Below, piece by piece: positions 1-16,097 of a stretch of DNA of 57,677 nucleotides (position 1 is its first letter; every line of letters starts with the position of its first letter). The DNA is taken from the NCBI GenBank assembly GCA_022843465.1, contig JALHNO010000008.1:1-57677 (forward strand). Reading direction: 5' to 3'. Source of the stretch: Pseudomonadota bacterium (lineage in GTDB: Bacteria; Pseudomonadota; Gammaproteobacteria; Xanthomonadales; Ahniellaceae). Both the position numbers and the translations under genes were made by a program. The notes below the pieces were generated by a model that was not told where the DNA came from, ran no database searches, and saw only the letters and a list, made by a program, of their open reading frames with translations.

Positions 1-321
1 CTACGTCCAAAAAGCGGAAAAACACAAGATGTAGGACGAAATTTTGGAATTCTCCCAGCCCGCGACCGACCAGCTACAAAATCCCGCCGATAACGGTGTT
101 TGATGAAATATTCGGGCTAACCCTCTCCCGCAAGCGGGAGAGGGGACCCAGTGGGCAGATTTCCCTCACCCTAACCCTCTCTCGCAGGCGGCAGAGGGGA
201 CCCAGTGGGCAACTCGCAGATTTCCCTCAGTGGCCCACTCCCGCAAGCGGGAGAGGGGACCAGTGGGCATCGCGCAGATGCCCTACACGGGGTGCGAATT
301 TCCGTCGGGGCGGCCGTGTTG
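1..321. other. Left-edge non-coding stretch downstream of pfaC
   Basis: No convincing gene. The first ~118 bases are less GC-rich than the rest of the window, and short open frames there have no family signature. From about 120 onward it holds three copies of a palindromic repeat (separate entry). The pfaC stop codon is at 322-324 on the minus strand, so this is that gene's 3' flank and the repeats may act in termination or mRNA end protection (inference). Confidence 0.6.
120..269. repeat. Three copies of a palindromic REP-like repeat
   Basis: A unit of about 37 bases recurs near 120-156, 175-212 and 236-269. It starts with a hairpin (arms CCTCTCCCGC and GCGGGAGAGG around a two-base loop, clearest at 122-143) and continues into GGGGACCCAGTGGGC. 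The middle copy has decayed arms. A related hairpin core with the arm CTTCTCCCGC recurs at the right end of the window (56863-56938 and onward), so this is an interspersed genomic repeat rather than part of a gene. Confidence 0.75.
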
Positions 322-3300
322 CTATGCCAACGCGCTGCCTGCAACGATCCGCACGCCCAAATCCGTGGCTTCGTAGATGCGCTGGCCATCGACCCAGAGA
401 CTGGCGCGCGCCATCGCATAGACACCGTGCTCATCGCTGCCGCGCTCGGTGATTTCCAGTGTCGTATGCACCTGGTGGTGATGCGGCAAGACCTGGCCGC
501 GATACTTCCATCGATGCGGTACGCCCAGCGCGATGGTTTCAAAGCGCGGGCAGCTCAGGTCGGCGCCGGCGCCCTGGCTGAGCAGGAAAGCCTGCAGGCT
601 CTGCAGCATGGCTTCAAGCCCCAGCGATCCAGGTTGCACCGGGTCCTGGAAGAAATGCGCCTTGAAGAACCATTCGCCGGGATCGACATCCTTGACCGCG
701 CGCAGCTGGCCGAGCCCTGCGGCACCCGCCTCGGGCCAGATGCCTTCGATGCGATCGATCATCCGCAGCATCGGGCCGGCGAGCCGAAGTTCGCCCTGAC
801 CGAAGTATGGCGCCGGTTCGTCATCGAGCCTGATCAGCACATTGGAGGGGCGCTGCAACAGTTCGCGATCGGCCGAAGCGATCGGCAATCCCGCCTGCGC
901 CGCCAGTGCATCCGGTGGAAAGAATCCGAACACCGTGCTCAGCCGGTAGACCGCCTGATCGCCGAGCCAGCAATGCACGCGGAAGTTCTCGATGATCATG
1001 CCGGCACTCGCCGACACCGAGGTCAGTTCCACTTCGGTGCGCAGGATGCCGGCGCCACCGGCGAGTTCAGCGAGCACGGTGCCTTCGCCATCGAGATTGC
1101 GGAAACCGAGCTCGGCATCGACGGTAAGCGCCGAACCGACATAGCTTGACAGCCAGCCGCAGGGTTGCAGGGCGGCCTCCAGCAAGACCGCGAACGGCAT
1201 GCGCGCGCAGCCGTTCTGATCGAGATACCAGACCGAGGCCGGCAGATCGTACTCGGCCACCACGCGGGCACCCGCACGCATCACGCCAATCGGCCCCTGC
1301 ACTTCGGCGATGCGACTGATGAAGTGATAGGGCGGGCTCGGCAGTCGCGCCACTCGGGTCGGGCCATCAAAGCGGCGATACATCGGTCCGAATGCCTGCG
1401 AGGGCGGACCGCTGGCACAGGCGAGCAGGCTCGCCTGATCGAAACGGAAGCCATCGACGACGGCGACTGGCCGATCCGCCGGTTCGATATGTTCGACATC
1501 GTCGGGCGCAGGCAACGATGGCCAATCCGGAACCAGTTGCAGCGCCACGCGACGCGCATGGAAGGCCTTCAGTCCATCGACCGTGCACAGCAGATCGGCA
1601 TAGACCGTCGGCAGCGGACCGGCGATGACTTCCTCGACGAACACCTCGGTCACCAGCAGGCGCGAACGTGGCGTCACCTGACCCCGGCATTGCAAGGCGT
1701 AGGCGAGCTCAGGTACCGGCTGGAAGCGCCAGCCATCGCGCTTCAGCGTATAGCCGCAGGCGGCAAGATAAATCGCCATTGCCTGCAGACAGGCCTCGAA
1801 CATCAGGGTGCCCGGCATGCAGGGATCGTTCTTGAAGTGGCCGTCGAAGAACCAGCGGGTCGGATCGATATCGAGTTCCGCACGCAGATAGCCGCGCTGC
1901 CAGGGCCCGCCGCGCACGGCGAGTTCGACGACGCGATCGAGCAGCAGCATCGGTCCGCCCTGGATGCCGGGTGTGCGGGTATGCGTGCGTGCCAGCTCGA
2001 AGCCAGGACCGAAGCACGCGGCTGCATCGCCGGCGGCAAGCGCCTGCAAATGCGCGCCGCTCAATTCGCCGCGTGTGCAGTCAAGCAGGGGTGGGTCCAG
2101 TCGCGGATTCTCAATCGGTACGAATTGCTCCGCAGACCACAGACATCCGGCGGAATCCGCCAACTCGGCATCGCTGAAAAATCCCGCCTGTCCCTTGCGT
2201 ACCGAGAGCTGAGGACGGCTGCCATTGCTGCACTGGTAGTGGAAGAACATCAGGCGGATATCGCCCTGCGCCGCATGGCCATCGATGGCGATCTCGAATT
2301 TCAGCGTATCGCCACGACGCGGCAGATCGCCGTGATAGGTCAGCTCGCAGCCGAGCAGTCGATAGACCCGTTCGCCGCGATTGTGGGCGTCGACACCGAG
2401 CCAGGAGATCAGCATCAGATCGGCCTGGCCGGCTTCGATCAGCACGCCCGCGGGCATGTGGTCCTGATGCAGATACCAGTCTTCGCCGCCGACATCGGTC
2501 TCCGTCCAGATCCGGCCGCGCCCCATGCCGCCCGCCTCGCCTTCGATACCGCTGACGCGATCGGCCAGCAGCAGTGGCGGTCGCGGCATCCGCACCTGAC
2601 GCAGGTACTGGTCCTGTTGTGCGAATGCCGGGCCGAACAGCCGCGATATCTCGCCGCCGGCGTGTACCAGCAGCTGAGCGCGATCGAAGCGCGGACCGCT
2701 GGGCGTGCAGCTGGCAAGGTTCTCTGCCGCGTCCGCGCGCGCAGCCGCCTGCGGCAGGCGCGCGATCGCGGCGGGTTGCTGCGCGGGCGCACTCGCGGGC
2801 GGGGCATGCGGCAGCGCATTCGGAGCGGGCGAAACCGTTGCCGCAACGCTCCCGCGATCAACCGTCGTCGCGCGCGCAGGCTGCGATGCCAGAGTGTCGT
2901 TCGCCGCGCCCGGGGTTCGACAGGCGAGCGGTAGCTGCGCACGTCCGGCGATACCACTCAGCAATAATCGCTGCGCCTCAGCGCGCGTCTGCAAGAACTG
3001 CTGGTGGGCCGCTGACTGCCGACCGACGAACTGCCGTTGTGCAGTGCCGATGCGGGCGATCTGCGCTTGCGCTGCCGCCAGCAGGGGATTGCGCGATGCG
3101 TTCGTCGTGGCCGTTGCGATCGCCGCCGCCGGCTCGGCCGATGTCTCCGGCACCGTTTCCGGCACCATGCGCTGTGCCGGCCAGGCGATCGCTTCAGGCG
3201 ACCACGTTGCGGCCTGGTAGTGACCGTTGCGGTGCACGGGAGGCAGTCGCGGCGCCGCTTGCATGATCTGTGCCGGGCGATCCATCTGAGCTTCCCTCGG

Positions 3301-6300
3301 AACTGCGCGTGGACGCAGGCTGTCGGTGGCGGTGTTGAGTCTTGCGATCAGCGGCCAGTGTGCCGCAAATCGTCGTGGACGCGGCACCGCCGGCAGCGAA
3401 CGCGCCGGCTCGAGCAAGTCCTGCAATCGCGCATGATCCAGCGCTACGCCAGCTGCAACCAGGGCGGCGATGGCCTGCAGGCTTGCCTCGAATCCAGCGC
3501 CGCGGCGATCCAGGCTGACGACCAGTGCCTCGCGATCGCCGAGGACGCCGCGAATCGCGCGGGAAAAACTCCCGCCGGGTCCGTGCTCGATGAAAACCCG
3601 CACGCCATCGTTCCAGGCGCGCTCGATCACCGGTCGCAGATCCAGGGTCTGATTGGCCTGATCGAGAATCGCGCGCGCGCAGGCTTCCCGATCTGCGACG
3701 TAGCTGGCGCCCCGTGCATTCGAATAGATGCGGCCATGACGCGGTGCCCGCGTTTCGCGCCGATGCAACCGCAACCAGTCCTCGGCAACGGCCTTCAATT
3801 CCGGCACATGCACCGCCAGCGGATAGATCAGTTGCAGGCAGCGACCGGCACCGACGCGTGCAACCACGGTATCGCAGGCGTTGATGTCACCTGCGATCAG
3901 GCAATCGGCGTCGCCATTGATGATGGCAATATGCACATGCGCCAGATCCGCCATTGCTGCACGCACGTCAGCGAGCGGCGCCAGCACGGTCCAGCTCGCC
4001 CACTGCACGGCGCGACCCCATTGCGCGCTTACCGCGTCGAAGCAGCCGCCGAGATGTCGTGTGACCAGTTCGCTGGATTCCATTTCCGCCATCAAGGCAT
4101 CGGGGTCGTTCCAGACGCCGGCCGCGACCAGGGCATTGGTCTCGCCCGATGAATAGCCGAGCCAGGCATCCGCTTTCAGGCCGAGCACGCCTTCGCTCAG
4201 TTCCAGATGCAGCTGCGACAGCGCGGAAGCGCCCCACAGTTGCTGCAGCGCGCTCGGCTGCCCAGGCTCTGCTTCATACGCCCAGTCGAGCGCTGTAGCG
4301 AGCCGCTGGCTGCGCACGGCGAGTCGGTTGAGCAGGTGCGGCAGCCGCTGCACCAGATCGCGTCCCATGCCGATATGGGAGGCGCCCGCACCTGCGAACG
4401 CAAAAGCAATCTCACCGCCGATCGGCGCTTCGCGGAAGTGCACGGAAGCACCGGCTGGGGCGCCGTCGACCAGATGCGCCAGCGCGCGCTGGCGTTGCGC
4501 GGAAAGTTCTTCATCGCTGGCCACGATCACCAGACGCGCCGGCCCGTCGCCGCCCGCGCGATTTGATTGCAGGGCGGCGATCACCGCGGCCTTGTCGATG
4601 CCAGCGTAAACATGCAGCCGCGGCAACGCGTGTTCGCCGCGGCGTGGATGTTCAGCGGCCTCGCAGAGTTGCAACGGCGCGCAGCCATCCAACGCGATCA
4701 AGCAATGGCGTGCATCGGAGGATAGCCAGGGCCGTCCATCGGGCAGGCGGCGATGGTGCAGGCCGAGTACGGTTTCCACGACCCGCAGCAGACCATCGGC
4801 GGCACCGGCATCACCGATGCGCTGCCGATGAAGGGCCATGGTCCATGGTCCCGCGCTTGCCGCATCGTCGCCGACTTCGTCACCCTCATCGAGGGCATCG
4901 ATCAGGGCATAGAGGCGGTCACCATCGCGCTCGGCATCGGCCCGTCGCTTGATGACCAGGGCGATTGCGGCATCGGCGGGGTCGCTGTTGCCAGCGGCGC
5001 GCGTCACCGGCTCGCAGCAGAGATCCACCGCGCCGACCAGGGCGGCATCGAGTTCGCCGCGCTGCAGTGCCGTGCAGGCAACACGCAGCGCATGCAGTCC
5101 CGACTCCGCACCGGCCTGCAGGGTAAAGCCTGGTCCGGCCAGGTCGAACTGGGCGCTGATCCGGTTGGCAGGAATATTGGGCATGCAGCCGATCACGCCG
5201 GCGCTTTCCAGTGGCGCGATCACGGCGTCGATATCGACTCCGCGTTCCGCCGATGCGCCCTGGCGCCAACGCGTGCCATAGCGGGCAATCTCGGCATCGG
5301 GTTCCATGCCGATCAGTACCGCCGTGCGCTCGCGCGGCAGCGCCGCGACTTCGGCCAGGGCTTCGCGCGCCGCCTGCAACATGGCCACTTGCTGAGGCAG
5401 GGTCTGCTCCAGATCACGCGGCGGAAAGCGCAGTCCCGCGAGGTCCAGTTCGATATGGTCGATGGTGACTGCGCCGTCATCGCCGCGTAGCGACGCGCCG
5501 GAAAACAGCCGCTCACTGAAGTCCGCGCGATTCGTCCAAGCCCCCACCACGCAGCCAATCCCGACGATGGCCAAGGATGGCCGAGTGCCGCGGGCACAGG
5601 ACGTGCTGGAGCGGCCGATGGCCAGGGATGGCCGAGTGCCGCGCGTCTCATGCCTTGCTGATGCTGAAGCACCAGCAAGTTCCGGATCATGTTCCGACAC
5701 GATCAGGTGCGCATTGTTGCCGCCAAAACCAAACGCCGAAATCGCCGCGATCCGCGGCCGCTCTGCCGGCCAGGGCTCGGCCCGATGCAGCAGGCGGAAC
5801 GGTGTGCCGGCGAGCGCTGCTGTGGGTTCGTCGGCATGCAGGGTAGGCGGGCGCACGCCGGCGCGCATGGCCTCGATCAGCTTGATCAGGCCGGCAGCGC
5901 CCGCTGTGGTGATCAGGTGACCCAGATTGGATTTCAATGAGCCGATGGGCACTGCATCGCAGCCGGCAAACACGGCGGCGCTGCTCTGCAACTCGGTGGC
6001 ATCACCCACCGGCGTGCCGGTTGCATGGCATTCGAGCAATGAGACTTCGGCCGGATTGATGCCAGACATTGCATAGGCATCGGCCATCGCGCGCTGCTGA
6101 CCGGCCGCATCGGGCACCAGCAATCCGCGGCCGCGGCCGTCATTGGACAGCCCGACCCCACGCACGATGGCGTGAATCACATCGCCATCGCGGCGCGCAT
6201 CAGCAAGGCGCTTGAGCGCCAGCATCGCGCAGCCCTCGGCCGGTATCAGACCATCGGCCTCGCGATGGAACGGTCGCGACCGTCCGCTGCGGCTGAGTGC

Positions 6301-6963
6301 ATTGAGCGCGGAGAATCCGATATGCAGAAACAGATCGTCGGCACGCTGCACCGCGCCGGCCAACATCAGATCGGCACTGCCCTCATGCAGACGATCGCAG
6401 GCAAGCTTGATCGCGTACAGGGAACTCGCACAGGCGGCATCCAGGCTCAGACTGCCAGCATCCAGTTCCAGTGCATCGCGAAGGATGCGGGCACTGCCGC
6501 CACTCATCGCACGATTGCGCGGATCAGCCTGACCCTTGCCGGTCCAGACCTGATCGGCGAATGCGGCCATGCCCGCGCTGGGGAAACCGAGATTGCCGAA
6601 CACCGCACCGACACGCCCGCGTCGGCCGCTGCTGACCTCGGTCAATGCGCCGCGTGCGCAATGCAGCAGCCAGTGCACGAGGGGATCGATCTGCTGCAAG
6701 GATGCCGACGAAACCGCGAAGCCCTCCGGATTCCATATCTGCTCGAAGCCACGTACGTAGCCGCCGCGATCCGACCAGGTGCGATCGGGCTGCGGCGCCT
6801 CGGCGCTGCACATTGCCGCAGCATGTGGCAGCCGCCAGCGATCCTGCGCTACCGCCGTCACCAGGTCGCGGCCTTGCTCGACGGCATCCCAGAGCTCGGC
6901 TGGACTCCGCGCGCCGGGCAGCACACAGGCGCGCCCGACGATGGCGATTGGCTCGAACTGCAT
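322..6963 (-). CDS. pfaC: PUFA/secondary-lipid synthase subunit, KS-CLF-AT-DH-DH (PfaC type with fused PfaB-like AT)
   Basis: 2213 aa iterative synthase subunit. Seen in order: an active-looking ketosynthase (~1-430; DAACASS with Cys178, then ECHATGTPVGD and SNLGH motifs); a second KS-like domain (~465-760) lacking the Cys at the equivalent site (LQAGAESG), hence a chain-length factor; an acyltransferase (~855-1165) with GYSSGE (Ser938) in place of the usual GHSxGE; a long Ala/Pro-rich linker; then two FabA-like double-hotdog dehydratases (~1424-1860 and ~1875-2205) with HFKNDPCMPG (His1709) and HFFQDPVQPG (His2103). Marine PfaC proteins have KS-CLF-DH-DH with the AT on separate PfaB; here the AT is fused, as in myxobacterial Pfa3 and, up to the AT, thraustochytrid ORF B. 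The start is 3 bp after the pfaA stop, implying translational coupling. No acylglycerol-phosphate acyltransferase domain is visible at the C-terminus. Product unknown. Confidence 0.9.
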   Translation of the reverse strand: MQFEPIAIVGRACVLPGARSPAELWDAVEQGRDLVTAVAQDRWRLPHAAAMCSAEAPQPDRTWSDRGGYVRGFEQIWNPEGFAVSSASLQQIDPLVHWLLHCARGALTEVSSGRRGRVGAVFGNLGFPSAGMAAFADQVWTGKGQADPRNRAMSGGSARILRDALELDAGSLSLDAACASSLYAIKLACDRLHEGSADLMLAGAVQRADDLFLHIGFSALNALSRSGRSRPFHREADGLIPAEGCAMLALKRLADARRDGDVIHAIVRGVGLSNDGRGRGLLVPDAAGQQRAMADAYAMSGINPAEVSLLECHATGTPVGDATELQSSAAVFAGCDAVPIGSLKSNLGHLITTAGAAGLIKLIEAMRAGVRPPTLHADEPTAALAGTPFRLLHRAEPWPAERPRIAAISAFGFGGNNAHLIVSEHDPELAGASASARHETRGTRPSLAIGRSSTSCARGTRPSLAIVGIGCVVGAWTNRADFSERLFSGASLRGDDGAVTIDHIELDLAGLRFPPRDLEQTLPQQVAMLQAAREALAEVAALPRERTAVLIGMEPDAEIARYGTRWRQGASAERGVDIDAVIAPLESAGVIGCMPNIPANRISAQFDLAGPGFTLQAGAESGLHALRVACTALQRGELDAALVGAVDLCCEPVTRAAGNSDPADAAIALVIKRRADAERDGDRLYALIDALDEGDEVGDDAASAGPWTMALHRQRIGDAGAADGLLRVVETVLGLHHRRLPDGRPWLSSDARHCLIALDGCAPLQLCEAAEHPRRGEHALPRLHVYAGIDKAAVIAALQSNRAGGDGPARLVIVASDEELSAQRQRALAHLVDGAPAGASVHFREAPIGGEIAFAFAGAGASHIGMGRDLVQRLPHLLNRLAVRSQRLATALDWAYEAEPGQPSALQQLWGASALSQLHLELSEGVLGLKADAWLGYSSGETNALVAAGVWNDPDALMAEMESSELVTRHLGGCFDAVSAQWGRAVQWASWTVLAPLADVRAAMADLAHVHIAIINGDADCLIAGDINACDTVVARVGAGRCLQLIYPLAVHVPELKAVAEDWLRLHRRETRAPRHGRIYSNARGASYVADREACARAILDQANQTLDLRPVIERAWNDGVRVFIEHGPGGSFSRAIRGVLGDREALVVSLDRRGAGFEASLQAIAALVAAGVALDHARLQDLLEPARSLPAVPRPRRFAAHWPLIARLNTATDSLRPRAVPREAQMDRPAQIMQAAPRLPPVHRNGHYQAATWSPEAIAWPAQRMVPETVPETSAEPAAAIATATTNASRNPLLAAAQAQIARIGTAQRQFVGRQSAAHQQFLQTRAEAQRLLLSGIAGRAQLPLACRTPGAANDTLASQPARATTVDRGSVAATVSPAPNALPHAPPASAPAQQPAAIARLPQAAARADAAENLASCTPSGPRFDRAQLLVHAGGEISRLFGPAFAQQDQYLRQVRMPRPPLLLADRVSGIEGEAGGMGRGRIWTETDVGGEDWYLHQDHMPAGVLIEAGQADLMLISWLGVDAHNRGERVYRLLGCELTYHGDLPRRGDTLKFEIAIDGHAAQGDIRLMFFHYQCSNGSRPQLSVRKGQAGFFSDAELADSAGCLWSAEQFVPIENPRLDPPLLDCTRGELSGAHLQALAAGDAAACFGPGFELARTHTRTPGIQGGPMLLLDRVVELAVRGGPWQRGYLRAELDIDPTRWFFDGHFKNDPCMPGTLMFEACLQAMAIYLAACGYTLKRDGWRFQPVPELAYALQCRGQVTPRSRLLVTEVFVEEVIAGPLPTVYADLLCTVDGLKAFHARRVALQLVPDWPSLPAPDDVEHIEPADRPVAVVDGFRFDQASLLACASGPPSQAFGPMYRRFDGPTRVARLPSPPYHFISRIAEVQGPIGVMRAGARVVAEYDLPASVWYLDQNGCARMPFAVLLEAALQPCGWLSSYVGSALTVDAELGFRNLDGEGTVLAELAGGAGILRTEVELTSVSASAGMIIENFRVHCWLGDQAVYRLSTVFGFFPPDALAAQAGLPIASADRELLQRPSNVLIRLDDEPAPYFGQGELRLAGPMLRMIDRIEGIWPEAGAAGLGQLRAVKDVDPGEWFFKAHFFQDPVQPGSLGLEAMLQSLQAFLLSQGAGADLSCPRFETIALGVPHRWKYRGQVLPHHHQVHTTLEITERGSDEHGVYAMARASLWVDGQRIYEATDLGVRIVAGSALA
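5566..5643. repeat. In-frame duplicated 27-base repeat in the KS-CLF linker
   Basis: Two near-identical 27-base segments (5566-5592 and 5617-5643, one mismatch) start 51 bases apart, exactly 17 codons, so the frame is kept. On the coding strand each encodes RGTRPSLAI, giving a doubled peptide at the junction between the first ketosynthase and the chain-length factor. The pattern looks like a short interspersed element tolerated inside a linker (inference). The second copy merges with the start of the CLF domain. Confidence 0.75.
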
Positions 6964-6966
6964 CGG

Positions 6967-13575
<6,609 letters not shown>

Positions 13576-13595
13576 GGGGAACTCGTGGATTCGGA

Positions 13596-15251
13596 TCAGC
13601 CCAGTGGGCGGGGACGGTAATCAAATGCGGCCGCGGGCATCGGTGCGCCAAAACTGCGGAGTTGCTGGGCACGGCTGATCGCTGCCGCGCCTTCCAGCAG
13701 ATTGCGCGCGACCTGGACCACGCTGCGCTGTTCGGGATCGGCAAGAAAGCTGCCGGCGACCCAGCGATTGAACGCGCCCATCGCCGGTCCGCACCAGATC
13801 TGGAAATCGCTGCTGCGCTCTTTCAGGCCATCAATCGCCCAGCGACTGGACAGGCCCAGATAGGCACGGAATACCAGGGCCATGCGATGCTTCGGGTCGC
13901 TCTGAGCGCGCGCGATCTGTTCGGGGTCGCGTTGCCGCCAGAAACTTTCGGTCGAGGCCCAGGCCTCGCCGAAACTGGCGCGCAGGATGTCGCGCTCGGT
14001 CTTCTCGCGATCGGCGACCGGAATCGCTTCCAGCGAGGGATAGCCGCGGTACAACTCGTACAAGCGGCGCGCACGCGCAGCGAACAGGCTGCCGCGACGC
14101 AGTACCTGCACATTGACGCCCATCTCGAACATGTCGGCAGCCGGTGCCATGGTGACATCGGCCATGTCGGCGCCGGCCAGCATCCGGCGCGCATCGGCAG
14201 CGAGTCCGCTTTCGACGCAGGCCTGATTGACCGAGCCGGTCTGCACATAGGCGGCGCCGAGTGCAAATGCTGCGGCAACCGCGCCCGGTGTACCAAGCCC
14301 ACCGGCAGCACCGATGCGGATCGCGATGCCGTCGCCGCGCAGCGTCGCCAGTTCGTCGCGCAGGGCGGCAAGGCTCGGCAACAGCGCAGTCAGGGCGCGG
14401 TTGTCGGTATGGCCGCCGGAGTCGGCTTCGGCGGTGATGTCCTCGGCCAAGGGTATCTCGGCTGCAAGTTCGACTTCCTGCGCGCTCAGCAGGCCGCGTT
14501 CATGCAACGAACGCAGGAGCGCCGGCGGCGCCGGCAGCATGAAATGACGCGCCACTTCGGCGCGCGAGACCTTGGCCAGCAGATGATTGCGGCGCAGGAC
14601 CGTTCCATCAGGAGCGCGCTGCAGCCCACTGCAGGCGTAGCGCACCACCGCCGGGGTCAACGCCAGATACGCCGAAGCCTCGACCCGGCGCACGCCGCGC
14701 CGCAGCAGCAGATCGGCCACGGCTTCTTCGAGCGCGGGTTCGGCGGGGCTATGGATCAGATTCACGCCCCAGGGCAGCGCTGCAGGATCAAGTGCGCGTT
14801 GAAGTTCATCGATGGCCGATTCGACGCGTCCGAGCGACAGCCCGGCCGCGCCAAAAAATCCCAGGCAACCGGCATTGGCGATCTCGATCACCAGCCTTGT
14901 GCTGGCGATGCCATTGGCCATCGCGCCGGCAACATAGGGAAAGCGGCACTGGTGCACCTCGGTGAAGGCGCGGTCGCCCAGCCACTCCGGGTACATCGGC
15001 GGCAGCACCGCCAGCAGTGGCCAGCCCTTGCCGGCTGCGGCCGAGCCGAAGGTGCCACCGACGCCTGCGCCGATCCGACCATCGGCCGGATCGCGGATCA
15101 CATGAGCGGTTTCACGCGGGGCCTGCGCGGCCAGAATCAGTTCGTCAGGCGCGAAGGCGGGCGTCTGGGCGGCGGCAAACCAGATATTGCCGGCCGGCGT
15201 CGAAGTGGGCTGTTTGGGAGCGAGAACGGCGTGCACGATGAAAAATGGCAC
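13596..15251 (-). CDS. pfaD: PfaD-type trans-acting enoyl reductase (FMN, 2-nitropropane dioxygenase-like)
   Basis: 551 aa. The PfaD family reduces enoyl-ACP intermediates for a PUFA synthase with NAD(P)H through bound FMN. Typical segments are visible: AEDITAEADSGGHTDNR around residues 266-282, the TIM-barrel glycine segment IGAAGGLGTP around 312, and YVQTGSVNQACVESG near 335-350; the C-terminal third matches the PfaD-specific extension. The start is GTG at 15249-15251, directly preceded by an in-frame TGA, so it cannot extend further; a GTG five codons in is the alternative. It is the first gene of the pfa operon and only 42 bp from the divergent TetR-family gene. A reductase-first order matches myxobacterial pfa1-pfa2-pfa3, whereas marine clusters place pfaD last. 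Confidence 0.93.
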   Translation of the reverse strand: MPFFIVHAVLAPKQPTSTPAGNIWFAAAQTPAFAPDELILAAQAPRETAHVIRDPADGRIGAGVGGTFGSAAAGKGWPLLAVLPPMYPEWLGDRAFTEVHQCRFPYVAGAMANGIASTRLVIEIANAGCLGFFGAAGLSLGRVESAIDELQRALDPAALPWGVNLIHSPAEPALEEAVADLLLRRGVRRVEASAYLALTPAVVRYACSGLQRAPDGTVLRRNHLLAKVSRAEVARHFMLPAPPALLRSLHERGLLSAQEVELAAEIPLAEDITAEADSGGHTDNRALTALLPSLAALRDELATLRGDGIAIRIGAAGGLGTPGAVAAAFALGAAYVQTGSVNQACVESGLAADARRMLAGADMADVTMAPAADMFEMGVNVQVLRRGSLFAARARRLYELYRGYPSLEAIPVADREKTERDILRASFGEAWASTESFWRQRDPEQIARAQSDPKHRMALVFRAYLGLSSRWAIDGLKERSSDFQIWCGPAMGAFNRWVAGSFLADPEQRSVVQVARNLLEGAAAISRAQQLRSFGAPMPAAAFDYRPRPLG

Positions 15252-15262
15252 TCAGTGGCACT
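15246..15262. promoter_or_regulatory. Candidate operator between pfaD and tetR
   Basis: TGGCACT occurs twice in direct orientation (15246-15252 and 15256-15262), one helical turn apart. The segment also contains the hyphenated palindrome CACT-C-AGTG. It overlaps the pfaD GTG start and lies in the 42-bp gap shared with the divergent regulator, where TetR-family repressors commonly bind. No clear -35/-10 pair was found. Weak, position-based call. Confidence 0.3.
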
Positions 15263-15293
15263 TTCGTGGGTTGGCAGTTATATCCTTGCGCCG

Positions 15294-15917
15294 ATGAAAA
15301 AGCCACAGCCACGATTGCGCGAGCACAAAAAGGACGCCACCCGGCGCGCCCTGGTGAAGGCCGGCAACCGCCGTTTTCATCAGGACGGCTTCGAGGCCAC
15401 CACGATCGATGACATCTGCGCCGATGTCGGGGTCAGCCGGCGCACCTTCTTCCGCTACTTCGCGAACAAGGACGCACTGGCCTTCCCGCATCGCGGCGAA
15501 CGTCTGGAACGCTTCGAGGAACTGCTGGAAGGAGCGCCCGACGATGAGAGCCCGCTCGACAGTCTGCGCCGGATCGCGCAGATCTTCGCCCGCGAATACG
15601 CCGCCAATCGTGAGCAACTGGTTGCCCAGCAGCGTCTGATCGAACGAACACCTTCATTGCTCGCGCGCGAACAGGAAATCGACCGCGACTGGGAGCAGGC
15701 GATGGCGACCGCGTTCGAGCAGCGATTGGCGCCCGGTGACGATGCCGAGCTGCGCGCGCGCATGCTGGCGGGTGCCGCGATCGGCCTGATCCGGGCGACC
15801 ATGCGGCACTGGTTCGCGATGGAGGGCCATGCCGACCTCGGCGTCCTCGGCAATCAGGCACTCGATGTCCTGCAGGATGGTTTCCTGCCGCGCGCCGCTG
15901 CACGCAGCGGCCGCTGA
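15294..15917 (+). CDS. TetR/AcrR-family transcriptional regulator, divergent from the pfa operon
   Basis: 207 aa. The N-terminal helix-turn-helix is typical of TetR regulators (DDICADVGVSRRTFFRYF, roughly residues 38-55, followed by ANKDALAF). The rest is an alpha-helical ligand/dimer domain of ordinary length. An open frame extends far upstream, but it is antisense to pfaD; the ATG at 15294 puts the HTH at the usual distance from the N-terminus and is preferred, although no strong Shine-Dalgarno is visible. Divergent placement 42 bp from pfaD suggests it controls itself and the lipid synthase, perhaps in response to an acyl-CoA or lipid (inference from context). Confidence 0.88.
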   Translation: MKKPQPRLREHKKDATRRALVKAGNRRFHQDGFEATTIDDICADVGVSRRTFFRYFANKDALAFPHRGERLERFEELLEGAPDDESPLDSLRRIAQIFAREYAANREQLVAQQRLIERTPSLLAREQEIDRDWEQAMATAFEQRLAPGDDAELRARMLAGAAIGLIRATMRHWFAMEGHADLGVLGNQALDVLQDGFLPRAAARSGR

Positions 15918-16097
15918 AACGCGCCGTCCATCGCGGAAAACCCGCCGTCCGGTTGTGCCGAAGTTGGCGCCATCGGTCACCCTATCCTCCGGCACTGGCC
16001 GCGTACCCAGGTCGGCGTATAGTCGATTGCAGGCGATCCGGATCGTCGATCCAGAGCGCCTACGCCGAACGCGTGAACGTCAACTCTGGAGGTAGCC

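Noticed and set aside
1165-2934. 589-aa plus-strand open frame inside pfaC
   Set aside because: Antisense to conserved dehydratase domains; its translation shows no domain and is typical of high-GC shadow frames.
13662-15293. Upstream extension of the TetR open frame
   Set aside because: Antisense to pfaD; the TetR HTH requires the start near 15294.
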